This document shows, piece by piece, positions 1 to 8,093 of a stretch of DNA of 64,000 nucleotides. Every line of letters begins with the position of its first letter. Positions within the stretch are counted from its first letter, which is position 1. The translations under genes and the position numbers were made by a program. Source of the stretch: Flavobacteriaceae bacterium (GTDB taxonomy: Bacteria > Bacteroidota > Bacteroidia > Flavobacteriales > Flavobacteriaceae). The stretch covers positions 372,001 to 436,000 of the forward strand of contig JADGEL010000001.1 of NCBI GenBank assembly GCA_016744415.1, in the 5' to 3' direction. The notes under the pieces were generated by a model, which ran no database searches, was not told the DNA's origin, and was given only the letters and a program-made list of their open reading frames with translations.

Positions 1-537
1 AATCGCATTTTTCAAGGCTGCTGCGGATATAATTGCAGTACCATGCTGATCATCATGCATTACAGGAATATCTAATTCTTCTTTCAATCTGCGCTCAATC
101 TCAAAAGCCTCAGGTGCTTTAATATCCTCTAGGTTAATTCCACCAAAAGTTGGAGCAATCGCCTTCACTGTTTCTACAAATTTATCTACATCGGTGGCAT
201 CTACTTCAATATCAAATACATCAATATCGGCAAATATTTTAAAGAGCAATCCCTTACCTTCCATCACTGGTTTTGAAGCTTCAGGACCAATATTTCCTAG
301 GCCTAAAACTGCAGTTCCGTTAGAAATTACAGCAACTAAATTTCCTTTTGATGTATATTTGTATGCGTTTGCTTTGTCTTTTTCAATCTCCAAACATGGC
401 TCTGCAACTCCCGGAGAATATGCCAGTGCTAAGTCTCTTTGCGTTGCATATTTCTTTGTGGGTACAACTTCAATTTTTCCTGGTTTTGGCTTAGCATGGT
501 ATAAAAGTGCATCTCGCCTCAATTTAGAATTTGACAT
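1..537 (-). CDS. maeB: NADP-dependent malic enzyme, N-terminal part (runs off the window)
   Basis: Oxidative decarboxylation of malate to pyruvate and CO2, an anaplerotic, cytosolic reaction. I translated this frame by hand: it starts [14 protein letters not shown] and stays open for 179 codons to base 1. Family landmarks are the N-terminal [12 protein letters not shown] stretch, the Tyr of [35 protein letters not shown], the divalent-metal region [12 protein letters not shown], and MHDDQHGTA. The spacing fits the bacterial MaeB type, in which a phosphotransacetylase-like domain often follows; that part would lie outside the window. The plus-strand open frame at 194-568 is only its shadow. 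A promoter-like sequence precedes it at 560-588. MaeB rather than SfcA is judged from the motif style and is the less certain part. Confidence 0.93.
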   Translation of the reverse strand, partial: MSNSKLRRDALLYHAKPKPGKIEVVPTKKYATQRDLALAYSPGVAEPCLEIEKDKANAYKYTSKGNLVAVISNGTAVLGLGNIGPEASKPVMEGKGLLFKIFADIDVFDIEVDATDVDKFVETVKAIAPTFGGINLEDIKAPEAFEIERRLKEELDIPVMHDDQHGTAIISAAALKNAI

Positions 538-559
538 AGTAGGTAATCATTTTAACCAA

Positions 560-588
560 CAAATATAGGGTTAAAATTACTGAATCAC
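560..588 (-). promoter_or_regulatory. Candidate promoter of maeB
   Basis: Read on the minus strand, TATATTTG (567-560) matches the Bacteroidota -7 element TAnnTTTG. GTG at 588-586, 18 nt further upstream, is one mismatch from the -33 TTG. The predicted RNA start is around 553-555, leaving a leader of about 17 nt before the ATG at 537. Assigned by pattern only. Confidence 0.5.
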
Positions 589-662
589 TTTATAAAAATT
601 AACGATTTTTAACAAAAAGAGGAACTCCAAAATTCATGTGTTTTTTAAAACAGAATTGAATA

Positions 663-1625
663 TTAATTTTCCTGTTTTAGGAATTGGATATTTCTTTGCA
701 ACCCATTGAATTTAGTTCTTTTAACTGCAGATTTTTTGAATACTTTTTTAAACACATCTTCGGTAATTTCTTCCCAATCTCTTTTCGACATTTCTAACAG
801 CCTTGAAGGTGGATCAAAAAGCGACTCTTTGTGTGGTTTTGAAAAACGATTCCACGGGCAAACATCTTGACAGATATCACATCCAAACATCCAATCTTCA
901 AAGTGCCCTTTAATTGAATTCGGAATTTCATTTTTTAATTCTATTGTAAAATATGAAATACATTTTGAGCCATCAATAGTACTGTTTGGTAATATGGCAT
1001 CTGTTGGGCAAGCATCAATACATTTGGTGCAAGTGCCACAATGATCTGTTTTAAAGGGCTGGTCGTATTCTAAATCTAAATCGACAATTACTTCGGATAA
1101 AAAGAAAAAAGACCCCGCTTCTTTTTGAATAAGTAATGAGTGTTTTCCATTCCAGCCTAAGCCTGCTTTTTTTGCCCAAGCACGTTCCATAACTGGTGCT
1201 GAATCTACAAACACACGTCCATCAATTTCGCCTATTTCTTCTTGAATAAAACGATACAAATCTTTTAACTTTGATTTGATTACAAAATGATAATCCTCAC
1301 CATAAGCATATTTTGCTAATTTATAAGTGCCTGAATTTTGCTGATGCTTTGGGTAGTAATTGTAGGTTAAGGAAATGACAGATTTAGCGCCATCAACCAA
1401 TAATCTAGGATCTAGCCTTTTGTCAAAATGATTTGCCATATAGCTCATTTCTCCATGATAATTGTTTTTTAACCATTGATCTAAACGAGGAGCTTCATCT
1501 TCTAAAAAATCTGCTTTTGCAATACCACAAGAAGCAAACCCAAGGCGCTTAGCTTCGGATTTTATGAGTTGTGAATATTTGTTTTTGAGATTCAAAATAG
1601 ATGTTTCAAAGATACTTAAAATCAC
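663..1625 (-). CDS. queG: Epoxyqueuosine reductase QueG
   Basis: Last step of queuosine synthesis: cobalamin- and FeS-dependent reduction of epoxyqueuosine to queuosine in the wobble position of GUN tRNAs. The 320-residue frame shows [17 protein letters not shown] near the N-terminus, [20 protein letters not shown], and two ferredoxin-like 4Fe-4S motifs, [12 protein letters not shown] and [13 protein letters not shown]. The family usually has 310-380 residues. The start is uncertain: the frame opens with GTG at 1625, but a TTG at 1595 would give [12 protein letters not shown], closer to the usual beginning of the family. Only 24 bp separate it from the divergent moaD. queD lies in the same window at about 46 kb. 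Confidence 0.95.
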   Translation of the reverse strand: MILSIFETSILNLKNKYSQLIKSEAKRLGFASCGIAKADFLEDEAPRLDQWLKNNYHGEMSYMANHFDKRLDPRLLVDGAKSVISLTYNYYPKHQQNSGTYKLAKYAYGEDYHFVIKSKLKDLYRFIQEEIGEIDGRVFVDSAPVMERAWAKKAGLGWNGKHSLLIQKEAGSFFFLSEVIVDLDLEYDQPFKTDHCGTCTKCIDACPTDAILPNSTIDGSKCISYFTIELKNEIPNSIKGHFEDWMFGCDICQDVCPWNRFSKPHKESLFDPPSRLLEMSKRDWEEITEDVFKKVFKKSAVKRTKFNGLQRNIQFLKQEN

Positions 1626-1649
1626 TTATTTTTGTGAAAAAGTTTAACA

Positions 1650-1892
1650 ATGAAACTCGAAATCCTTTTTTTTGGAATTACTGCTGATATTGCTAAAGAA
1701 AAATCAATTCAACTAGAAATTGAAGATGAAAATTATGTAGAGGACTTGAGAACTATTCTCTATACCAAATACCCGAGACTCTCTGATTACAAAAATTTTT
1801 CTGTTGCTGTAAACATGGAGTATGCCACTGATGATGTTATCCTAAAAAATGGAGATGCAGTTGCGCTAATTCCACCAGTTAGTGGCGGGTAA
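1650..1892 (+). CDS. moaD: Molybdopterin synthase small subunit MoaD
   Basis: Ubiquitin-like sulfur carrier. Its C-terminal glycine is adenylated by MoeB, converted to thiocarboxylate, and donates sulfur to precursor Z with MoaE. It has 80 residues, the usual size, and ends PPVSGG, the Gly-Gly tail required for activation. MNMEYATDDVILKNGDAVALIPP is the typical beta-grasp C-terminal half. It is divergent from queG; a -7-like TATTTTTG at 1627-1634 lies 15 nt upstream of the ATG, without a clear -33 partner. moaE follows on the same strand after a minus-strand gene, so the two MPT synthase subunits are not in one simple operon. Confidence 0.95.
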   Translation: MKLEILFFGITADIAKEKSIQLEIEDENYVEDLRTILYTKYPRLSDYKNFSVAVNMEYATDDVILKNGDAVALIPPVSGG

Positions 1893-1902
1893 AAAATCTA
1901 GC

Positions 1903-2001
1903 CACCTTTGTGATACGCTTAAAGCGCGGAAGTAACCTCTCAATCAGATCTAGAGTTACAATCCAACAGATTACCACATCGTTTCATTCCTCGTAAAGAC
2001 G
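1903..2001. repeat. Decayed intergenic palindromic repeat, copy 1
   Basis: The right arm at 1968-2001 (AGATTACCACATCG ... CCTCGTAAAGACG) pairs imperfectly with the left arm around 1903-1941. The same arm sequence recurs at about 24.22 kb and 27.73 kb, so this is one member of a dispersed family. It fills the space between moaD and the converging DUF3817 gene. Confidence 0.7.
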
Positions 2002-2005
2002 TACC

Positions 2006-2287
2006 TTATTTATTGTTTTTCAAATACTTTCTATCTACATAAAAAGTTCCGAAAGGAATAATAGATGCAATCAATACTACTAAAAACTGTCTTGAATTCC
2101 ATTTGTATTCTGGTTTTAATAAAAATGCTAATATTATATAGGCTATAAATAAAAGACCGTGAGGCATCCCTAACATTTTTACATATTTCGGATCGTTTGC
2201 TACATATTTAATTGGAGTTGCGATAAACAATAATAAGAGATATGATACTCCTTCTAACAAAGCTATAATTCTGAATAATTTCTCCAT
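2006..2287 (-). CDS. DUF3817 family small membrane protein
   Basis: A 93-residue integral membrane protein with about three hydrophobic segments. The motif LLEGVSYLLLLFIATPIKY near the N-terminus, followed by GMPHGLLFIAYI, is characteristic of the DUF3817 (YdzA-like) family; its function is unknown. I chose the ATG at 2287 (MEKLFRIIAL), because the 13 residues of the longer frame would extend into the -7 element at 2310-2317 and look non-coding. It lies between moaD and moaE on the opposite strand, and nothing in its sequence suggests a role in molybdenum metabolism. Confidence 0.85.
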   Translation of the reverse strand: MEKLFRIIALLEGVSYLLLLFIATPIKYVANDPKYVKMLGMPHGLLFIAYIILAFLLKPEYKWNSRQFLVVLIASIIPFGTFYVDRKYLKNNK

Positions 2288-2309
2288 GAGTCTGTTTTTA
2301 ATTCGGATG

Positions 2310-2317
2310 CAAATATA
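2310..2317 (-). promoter_or_regulatory. -7 element of the DUF3817 gene
   Basis: CAAATATA on the plus strand reads TATATTTG on the minus strand, a match to TAnnTTTG, 22 nt upstream of the ATG at 2287. No TTG lies at the expected -33 distance. It is interleaved with the divergent moaE promoter, so the two may compete. Confidence 0.4.
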
Positions 2318-2320
2318 CGT

Positions 2321-2346
2321 TTGCATTGTTTATTTCTTTAATTTTG
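2321..2346 (+). promoter_or_regulatory. Candidate promoter of moaE
   Basis: TTG at 2321-2323 and TAATTTTG at 2339-2346, spacer 15 nt, slightly shorter than the usual 17-23. The predicted RNA start is at about 2352, 17 nt before the moaE ATG. A TTG codon at 2360 opens the frame earlier but leaves almost no leader. Confidence 0.45.
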
Positions 2347-2368
2347 CAAACATCTTTTTTTGTTAAAA

Positions 2369-2794
2369 ATGTCTGAATCAATTTCGATAAAAATCACATC
2401 CGAAAAATTAAACCTACAAGATTGTTATGATTTTGTACAAGATGCTTCTTGTGGAGGAATTGCATTATTTGTTGGAACTGTTCGCAACAAAACCCAAGAT
2501 AAAGAAGTAACATTGCTAGATTTCTCAACCTACGAAGAAATGGCAATAAAAGAAATTGAAAAAATAGCTACAGTTGCTTTGCGAAAATTTGATGTTTATA
2601 AAATTGCCATTCATCATGCTCAAGGTAAATTAAACATTGGGGATATTCCGGTAATCATTTCAGTATCTTCTCCACACAGAAAAGCTGCTTTTAATGCTTG
2701 TCAATATGCAATTGACACATTGAAAGACACCGTTCCTATTTGGAAAAAAGAGCATTTTGCTGATGGTGAAGTTTGGGTAAATTCAACTCCATAA
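2369..2794 (+). CDS. moaE: Molybdopterin synthase catalytic subunit MoaE
   Basis: Transfers sulfur from the MoaD thiocarboxylate to cyclic pyranopterin monophosphate to form molybdopterin. The 141-residue protein has the hallmark segments GGIALFVGTVRNKT, LDFSTYEEMA, the His-rich IAIHHAQGKLNIGD, and the C-terminal VPIWKKEHFADGEVWV, whose lysines correspond to the active-site Lys of the family. The ATG at 2369 is preferred over a TTG three codons upstream. rluF starts 6 nt after the stop codon, so the two are probably cotranscribed. Confidence 0.96.
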   Translation: MSESISIKITSEKLNLQDCYDFVQDASCGGIALFVGTVRNKTQDKEVTLLDFSTYEEMAIKEIEKIATVALRKFDVYKIAIHHAQGKLNIGDIPVIISVSSPHRKAAFNACQYAIDTLKDTVPIWKKEHFADGEVWVNSTP

Positions 2795-2800
2795 ATAGCC

Positions 2801-3523
2801 ATGAAAGAAACACGTATCAATAAATATTTAAGCGAAGTTGGTTACTGCTCTAGACGAGCAGCTGATAAATTGATTGACCAAAGTCGAGTAACAATCAATG
2901 GTGAAGTACCTGAAATGGGAACAAAAATTACTGAATCGGATGAGGTGCGAGTTGATGGAAAATTAATTTCAGAATCTACAGAAAAGCCTATTTATATTGC
3001 TTTTAACAAACCTAAAGGAATTGTTTGCACGACTGACACAAAAAGAGAACGAAATAATATTATTGACTATATTAATTATCCTACCCGAATTTTCCCTGTT
3101 GGTCGACTGGACAGACCAAGTGAAGGGTTGATTTTTTTAACCAACGATGGTGATATTGTCAATAAAATATTGCGAGCTAGAAACAATCACGAAAAAGAAT
3201 ATATCGTTTGCGTTCACAAACCAATTACTGAAGAATTTATAAAAAAATTAGGGAATGGCGTTCCTGTTTTAAACACATATACCAAAAAATGTTTGGTAGA
3301 ACAGTTAGATGAAAAACAATTCAGAATTATTTTAACTCAGGGATTAAATCGTCAAATTAGACGAATGTGCGAGCATTTTGATTACCGAGTAACCAAGTTG
3401 AAAAGGATTCGTATTATGAATGTAAACTTGGATATTCCTACAGGGAAATGGCGTGATTTAACATCAAATGAATTGAAAGAAATTAATAGATTGGTCGAAG
3501 ACTCTTCTAAAACAATAGATTAA
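2801..3523 (+). CDS. rluF: RluF/RsuA-family pseudouridine synthase (23S rRNA U2604-type)
   Basis: Isomerises uridine to pseudouridine in rRNA. An S4 RNA-binding domain opens the protein (RINKYLSEVGYCSRRAADKL, about residues 4-23). The catalytic domain has YIAFNKPKGIVCTT and VGRLDRPSEGLIFLTNDGD with the catalytic Asp in GRLD; RQIRRMCEHFDYRVTKLKRIRI closes the fold. 240 residues. RluF is chosen over RsuA/RluB because of the RQIRRMCE-x4-YxVxxLKRIRI ending and the short C-terminus; the exact target base is inferred. It is 6 nt downstream of moaE and 11 nt upstream of the DUF1456 gene. Confidence 0.88.
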   Translation: MKETRINKYLSEVGYCSRRAADKLIDQSRVTINGEVPEMGTKITESDEVRVDGKLISESTEKPIYIAFNKPKGIVCTTDTKRERNNIIDYINYPTRIFPVGRLDRPSEGLIFLTNDGDIVNKILRARNNHEKEYIVCVHKPITEEFIKKLGNGVPVLNTYTKKCLVEQLDEKQFRIILTQGLNRQIRRMCEHFDYRVTKLKRIRIMNVNLDIPTGKWRDLTSNELKEINRLVEDSSKTID

Positions 3524-3534
3524 AAAACATTACT

Positions 3535-3795
3535 ATGGGATTGACAAATAATGATATTTTTAAAAAATTGAGAGTTGCTCATAAACTCCGAGATGATGAT
3601 ATGGTTAAGATTTTAGCTTTGGCAGACTTTAAGGTTTCAAAAAGCGAATTGAATGCGTTTTTTAGAAATGAAGATCATCCTAAGTATATGGAATGTGGTG
3701 ATCAAATTCTTCGAAATTTTTTAAATGGATTGATAATTCATTTACGTGGACCTATGCCTAAAAAAGGAGAGAGACCTGTTGCTAAAAAGCAATAA
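3535..3795 (+). CDS. DUF1456 family protein (half-length YehS-like)
   Basis: An 86-residue protein of unknown function. MGLTNNDIFKKLRVAHKLRDDDM, then KVSKSELNAFFRNEDHPKY and CGDQILRNFLNGL, are the DUF1456 signature. Enterobacterial YehS has two such units in about 156 residues; here there is one plus a short basic tail (PMPKKGERPVAKKQ). It is the last gene of the moaE-rluF run. Its 3' end overlaps the converging moeB/thiF gene by 14 nt. Confidence 0.88.
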   Translation: MGLTNNDIFKKLRVAHKLRDDDMVKILALADFKVSKSELNAFFRNEDHPKYMECGDQILRNFLNGLIIHLRGPMPKKGERPVAKKQ

Positions 3796-4876
3796 TTCCT
3801 TCTTTTAAACTCTTAACATTTACTAGAGGAAATTTTTCTTTGATCATCTTAGCTGCGGTCAAACTCATAATTCCTCGTTGACAAATTATGACTATTTCAT
3901 CATTTAAAACTTCTTGCTTGTCTATCCATTTTTGAAAAATTGACAAAGGGATTTTTTGTACTGATTGAATTGGAAGTGCCTCTTTTTTATTTTCAATGAC
4001 AGAAATCACTTGTAGGTTTGATGATGATTTTTTTAATTTTAATTTAAATTCAGATTGTGTTATTTCTAACAATTCGTCTATCTCACAAACTTCTGTTTCA
4101 TAAGATTCATTTTTAAAAATGAATTCAATTTCTTTCTTATCAAACTTGGATTTTAATTTCATTACAAACTGAGAGTTCTCCAAACTATTATAAATCAACA
4201 ACTGGTTTACTAATGGTTTTCCAATTCCCGCAACAACTTTTAAAACTTCATTTGCCTGCATCAAACCAATGATACCAACAATGGTATTTAAAGTTCCTAA
4301 TTCTGAGCAATTTGGAATTTTCTCTGTTGGAGTTTTTGGAAAAGCATCGCGTAAATTTGCAGTTCTTTGTCCATCAGCATTTAGGAGATTAAAAGTAGCA
4401 ACATAGCCGTCAAACTTATATAATGAGCCATAAACTAACATCTTATCATATAATACGCAAACGTCGTTTAGCAAATATTTAATGGGTAAATTATCAGTAC
4501 AATCCAAGATAATATCAGATGAAGATATTACATCTTCGACATTATTTTTAGAAACAGCATTGGTAGAAAAAATAACTTTTACAAAAGACGAAATAGATTG
4601 AATATGGTTTGCCAACACTACTGCTTTTAGCTTACCAATATCTTCCATTTTATAGAAAACCTGACGGTGCAAATTACTCACATCTACTACATCAAAATCT
4701 ACCAAGTGAATATTTCCAATTCCACTACCAGCTAAATAAATAGCAACCACAGAACCCAAACCACCACAACCAACAATTGTTACTTTTGCTTGTTGTAATT
4801 TTTCTTGTCCGCTATTACCAATTTCACTTAATGTGGTTTGGCGCTGAAATAGTTGCTTTGATGAAATACTTATCAT
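3782..4876 (-). CDS. MoeB/ThiF-type E1-like enzyme with C-terminal rhodanese domain
   Basis: Adenylates the C-terminal glycine of a sulfur carrier, here most likely MoaD. The ATP-binding loop GCGGLGS is at residues 36-42, followed by VDFDVVDVSNLHRQ (about 59-72) and DCTDNLPIKYLLND. The catalytic cysteine is in NCSELGT (Cys190). The C-terminal domain carries a rhodanese active loop, CQRGIMS (332-338), and ends SLKEGIIAF, so it may also supply persulfide sulfur. The CxxC pairs that bind zinc in E. coli MoeB are absent. 364 residues. It is the last gene of the Moco run; the 60-aa membrane gene is 7 nt upstream. ThiF for thiamin is an alternative, but the context favours Moco. Confidence 0.88.
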   Translation of the reverse strand: MISISSKQLFQRQTTLSEIGNSGQEKLQQAKVTIVGCGGLGSVVAIYLAGSGIGNIHLVDFDVVDVSNLHRQVFYKMEDIGKLKAVVLANHIQSISSFVKVIFSTNAVSKNNVEDVISSSDIILDCTDNLPIKYLLNDVCVLYDKMLVYGSLYKFDGYVATFNLLNADGQRTANLRDAFPKTPTEKIPNCSELGTLNTIVGIIGLMQANEVLKVVAGIGKPLVNQLLIYNSLENSQFVMKLKSKFDKKEIEFIFKNESYETEVCEIDELLEITQSEFKLKLKKSSSNLQVISVIENKKEALPIQSVQKIPLSIFQKWIDKQEVLNDEIVIICQRGIMSLTAAKMIKEKFPLVNVKSLKEGIIAF

Positions 4877-4883
4877 TTGTCTG

Positions 4884-5066
4884 TTATTCTGCCATCATTC
4901 CCATGATTGCCCATACGACTAATATTAACCCTATGACCCCGATAACAAAACCACCCATGGCTTGTTGTTTGTTTTTTTCTTGATCTTTTACAAACCTAAA
5001 ATCGATGGTATTAAAAATGACCAACATAAATCCGATTGCAAAAAATATTACTCCTATTGATAACAT
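4884..5066 (-). CDS. Small two-helix membrane protein in the Moco cluster
   Basis: I recognise no family. The 60-residue protein has a hydrophobic segment at about 4-20, a polar charged middle (RFVKDQEKNKQQ) and a second hydrophobic segment at about 37-57, so it is probably a helical hairpin in the inner membrane. It lies 7 nt from both neighbours, moeB/thiF and mobA, on the same strand. This spacing, and the lack of any other gene in the gap, support it as real. Confidence 0.7.
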   Translation of the reverse strand: MLSIGVIFFAIGFMLVIFNTIDFRFVKDQEKNKQQAMGGFVIGVIGLILVVWAIMGMMAE

Positions 5067-5073
5067 ATGTTTT

Positions 5074-6204
5074 TTATTTTAATTCTTTTTTTGCCAATTC
5101 ATACTCAACTGGCGTATTTACATTCCTAATAATAGCATCATCAACCTCAATAATTTCTATATCAGAATTTATCAATGCTTTTCTAGGACACGAATATCCT
5201 TGTGCCAAATAACTCAATAAAATTGGATATGCTTTTGGCTCCCAAATCGTAATCAATGGCTCAGGAAATTGTTTGCTTTTCCCTTTTAAAGTTGTTGCCA
5301 TTTTTGATGGGTTTCTATTTTTTAGTAATAACTTAATTACTGATGTATCTATAAATGGCAAATCTGTGGCTATAACAAACCAAGCTGAATTTGGGTCTTT
5401 TTGAAATGCCGAACAAATACCCCCAAAAGGGCCAAGGTCTATAAAACTATCAGTAATAATATTACCCTCAATCACTTGATTTCCTCTAACCGAATAATAA
5501 ACTTGGTTTTCTGTTTCGCTTTTATCAGGAACAATATCACTCAATAAATTGTATAAATATTCTCGTTGAGAAACCCCGTGATACTTCAACATCCCTTTAT
5601 CGGTTCCCATTCTAGTGCTTTTACCTCCAGTCAGAATCAGACTTTTAATCAATGGAATATCACTTTGAATAATTGACTCTATATGATTTGAAATTTTTTC
5701 AATCTCATCCAATTCATAACATGATAATTCCATAATATTCGGAATTTGATCTTTAAGAAAATCAAAATAGTTGGCATTTTTATTCGCTTTTACAACAAAC
5801 TGCACATCGGTCAATTGATCTAGTCTTTTTAAAACCGATGCTTCCTTTTCACAATCTAACACCAAAATTTGTTTTTGACCTTGATAATGGTTTCCATTAA
5901 TCAGCAACAAATCATAATTCGAAAATTGAATTCGAGCATTGAACTTATTTAATTCATTATTAGAATTTACATCCAAATTACCCGAATGATGAAATGTGTA
6001 TGTATCTAAAAATGGAGTTTGAATTTCTTTATTATGACTCGCGTCCAAATAAGCTACTTTTGCAATTTTTTGATTGCTTTTTGCTATTTTCGCAACTAAA
6101 TTAGAAATAATTGAGCATTTTACACCTAAAATTGAAATTTCGTTTGGAGCGTAATTCCCATTATTTCTTTTTGAAAGTTTACTATGTTTTTGATGTTTAA
6201 CCAT
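5074..6204 (-). CDS. mobA: MobA-type molybdenum cofactor nucleotidyltransferase with N-terminal degenerate MobB-like domain
   Basis: The C-terminal part (from about residue 187) is a MobA-type nucleotidyltransferase, which attaches GMP or CMP to Moco. It has LILTGGKSTRMGTDKGML (189-206), DLGPFGGICSAF and IATDLPFID. The first 180 residues match the layout of MobB (EISILGVKC at 22-30, VAYLDASHNKE at 50-60) but lack a Walker A Gly-Lys-Thr: the loop reads LGVKCSIISNL. It probably no longer binds GTP. 376 residues against about 190 for MobA alone. The start overlaps the end of moaC by 8 nt, suggesting coupled translation. The MobB origin is an inference from pattern; the MobA part is clear. Confidence 0.88.
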   Translation of the reverse strand: MVKHQKHSKLSKRNNGNYAPNEISILGVKCSIISNLVAKIAKSNQKIAKVAYLDASHNKEIQTPFLDTYTFHHSGNLDVNSNNELNKFNARIQFSNYDLLLINGNHYQGQKQILVLDCEKEASVLKRLDQLTDVQFVVKANKNANYFDFLKDQIPNIMELSCYELDEIEKISNHIESIIQSDIPLIKSLILTGGKSTRMGTDKGMLKYHGVSQREYLYNLLSDIVPDKSETENQVYYSVRGNQVIEGNIITDSFIDLGPFGGICSAFQKDPNSAWFVIATDLPFIDTSVIKLLLKNRNPSKMATTLKGKSKQFPEPLITIWEPKAYPILLSYLAQGYSCPRKALINSDIEIIEVDDAIIRNVNTPVEYELAKKELK

Positions 6205-6673
6205 TTTTTATATCCGATTTTCCTCCTGTCTTTTCTACCAACCTAACTTCTTTTATAATCATCTTTTGTGAAATCGATTTACACATATCATAAACAGTTA
6301 AGGCTGCTACTGATGCTCCCGTCAATGCTTCCATTTCAACTCCGGTTTTTCCTTCAATTTCTACAGAACATAAAATTTCTATTTCTTCGGTATTCAAAAT
6401 TTTAATATCTATATCAACTCCATTTATTAATAAAGGGTGACACATCGGAATTAATTCTGATGTTTTTTTCACAGCCTGAATACCCGCAATAATTACTGTT
6501 TGAAAAACAGGTCCTTTTTTGGTAGTTAGCTCATCATTATTAAAATGAGAAATTACCTCAGCACCCAAAAACATTTGAGCCTTTGCAGTGGCTTTTCTTT
6601 TGGTGATTTTCTTTTCACCAACATTTACCATTTTTGGATTGTTCTTTTTGTTTATATGTGAAAAATCACTCAT
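6197..6673 (-). CDS. moaC: Cyclic pyranopterin monophosphate synthase MoaC
   Basis: Acts after MoaA and converts 3',8-cyclo-GTP to cyclic pyranopterin monophosphate. Conserved blocks are KATAKAQMFLG, KKGPVFQTVIIAGIQAVKKT, the signature ELIPMCHPL, GKTGVEMEALTGASVAALTVYDMCK, and the C-terminal VRLVEKTGGKSDI. 158 residues is a free-standing MoaC; there is no fused MoaB domain as found in some Bacteroidota. It overlaps mobA by 8 nt. A 98-bp gap with a degenerate palindrome separates it from moeA. Confidence 0.97.
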   Translation of the reverse strand: MSDFSHINKKNNPKMVNVGEKKITKRKATAKAQMFLGAEVISHFNNDELTTKKGPVFQTVIIAGIQAVKKTSELIPMCHPLLINGVDIDIKILNTEEIEILCSVEIEGKTGVEMEALTGASVAALTVYDMCKSISQKMIIKEVRLVEKTGGKSDIKNG

Positions 6674-6695
6674 TTACTTTTTGCTATTTTCTTAT

Positions 6696-6766
6696 GTTAT
6701 TCCTACGAAAGCAAGAATTTATTCTTTATTGAGTTAAGTTTAGATTCCACATCAATTGCGGAATGA
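6696..6766. repeat. Degenerate intergenic inverted repeat
   Basis: GTTATTCCTACGAAAGC at 6696-6712 and its imperfect inverted partner TTGCGGAATGAC at 6755-6766, with ATTC/GATTCC internal arms, form a stem between moeA and moaC. The arm type differs from the AGATTACC family elsewhere in the window. It resembles the ATTCC...GGAATGAC palindromes common between genes in many bacteria. Confidence 0.5.
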
Positions 6767-6771
6767 CAGCA

Positions 6772-8079
6772 CTAAAAACTCCGATACTTTAGTATAGGAA
6801 AAACTTCTCCTTTTTTAAATTCAATCCTATCAGAGGGCAATTCTAAAAATCCATCTGTTAAAACAATGTTTGCTAAATCACCAGAGCCTTTTCCTGCAAT
6901 TGGATGTGCTACTAATTGTCCATTTTCATTTTCTAATTTTACTTGTAAAAAATAAGTCAAACTAGGTTTAAAAGCGAAATCATTAGCAAGAATAGCGAAA
7001 TTTTGTTGCTCCTCTAATCCTATCGATTTTTGATACCACGGATAAAAATATTTCATGCACCCAACAAAAGTAGAAATTGGGTTTCCTGGAAAAGCAAAAA
7101 CTACTGTTTTATTACTTTCATCCAAATTAGCATCGTGTTGTTCTTTAACAACTGTCGCTTTGCTACCGAACCAGAATGGCTTTCCTGGACGTTGAGCAAC
7201 TTTATGAAATAGTTTTTCAACACCTAACTCATCTAGAACTTCAGGAATAAAATCATACTTCCCTTTACTCACAGCACCGCTAAAAAGCAACACATCATAC
7301 TCTTCTAAGTAACTTCGAATTTTTGATTTTAGAATTTCTTTATTGTCCGTAATATGAGCAGTTTCAGTATTTATTTTTAAACGTTCAAGTAAAGAAACCA
7401 AGGTATAAACATTACTGCGCCTAATTTGATATGCTTCTGGAGTTTCAGAAACCTCAACCAATTCATCACCAGTTGAGATAATCATCACTTTTGGTTGTTT
7501 TACAACTTTTACTTTTGATTTTCCTACAGTGGCTAAAACACCTATTTCTGCAGGTGATATCAACGTGTTTTCTGGAATTATTAAATCTCCTTGTTGTTTA
7601 TCTGTTCCCTTTTTATGGATATTTTTAAACTGAGTTGTTGTCTCTATTTGAATCGTAGCAACAGAATCTTTAATTTCAACTTGCTCATATGGAATTACAA
7701 CATCTACATTTTTTGGAAGAACTGCACCTGTCATAACTTCAATACAATTCGCATAATTTTTCAATGTTAATTGTGGGCTACCTGCAGGTTGAATTCCTTC
7801 TATTTTAAATGTCCGTTGTCCTTTTTTAAAAGATTCAAAGCAGATTCCAATGCCATCCATACTCACTCTATCAAAAGGAGGAAAATCTCTATCAGCAACA
7901 ATACTTTCTTTTAAAACACGCTCTAAGGAATTGATAAAATCTATTTCTTCAATTCCGAAATTTATACTCTCGTTTAATATAATTTCTAAAGCGGCATCTG
8001 ATGAAGTTAGCTTTATAGCCTTCTTTTTAATTGAGCTATCGAATGGGCTCGAACAAACGTTGTTGAATTTTTCTTCCAT
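6772..8079 (-). CDS. moeA: Molybdopterin molybdenumtransferase MoeA
   Basis: Inserts molybdate into adenylated molybdopterin. 435 residues. Signatures are RDFPPFDRVSMDGIG near residue 65, EVMTGAVLPKNVDVVIPYEQ, the MPT-binding fold STGDELVEVSETPEAYQIRRSN, LLFSGAVSKGKYDFIPEVL, and VFAFPGNPISTFVG near the C-terminus. About 20 residues precede the conserved N-terminus. It follows moaA by 14 nt on the same strand. Confidence 0.97.
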   Translation of the reverse strand: MEEKFNNVCSSPFDSSIKKKAIKLTSSDAALEIILNESINFGIEEIDFINSLERVLKESIVADRDFPPFDRVSMDGIGICFESFKKGQRTFKIEGIQPAGSPQLTLKNYANCIEVMTGAVLPKNVDVVIPYEQVEIKDSVATIQIETTTQFKNIHKKGTDKQQGDLIIPENTLISPAEIGVLATVGKSKVKVVKQPKVMIISTGDELVEVSETPEAYQIRRSNVYTLVSLLERLKINTETAHITDNKEILKSKIRSYLEEYDVLLFSGAVSKGKYDFIPEVLDELGVEKLFHKVAQRPGKPFWFGSKATVVKEQHDANLDESNKTVVFAFPGNPISTFVGCMKYFYPWYQKSIGLEEQQNFAILANDFAFKPSLTYFLQVKLENENGQLVAHPIAGKGSGDLANIVLTDGFLELPSDRIEFKKGEVFPILKYRSF

Positions 8080-8093
8080 ACTAATTAATTTAA

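Noticed and set aside
194-568. Plus-strand open frame of 124 codons
   Set aside because: It is antisense to the malic enzyme gene (minus strand, 1-537), whose protein is clearly recognisable.
1903-2001. Small RNA or tRNA-like gene in the moaD downstream gap
   Set aside because: The sequence is explained by the decayed palindrome shared with the leuS flanks; no tRNA arms can be drawn.
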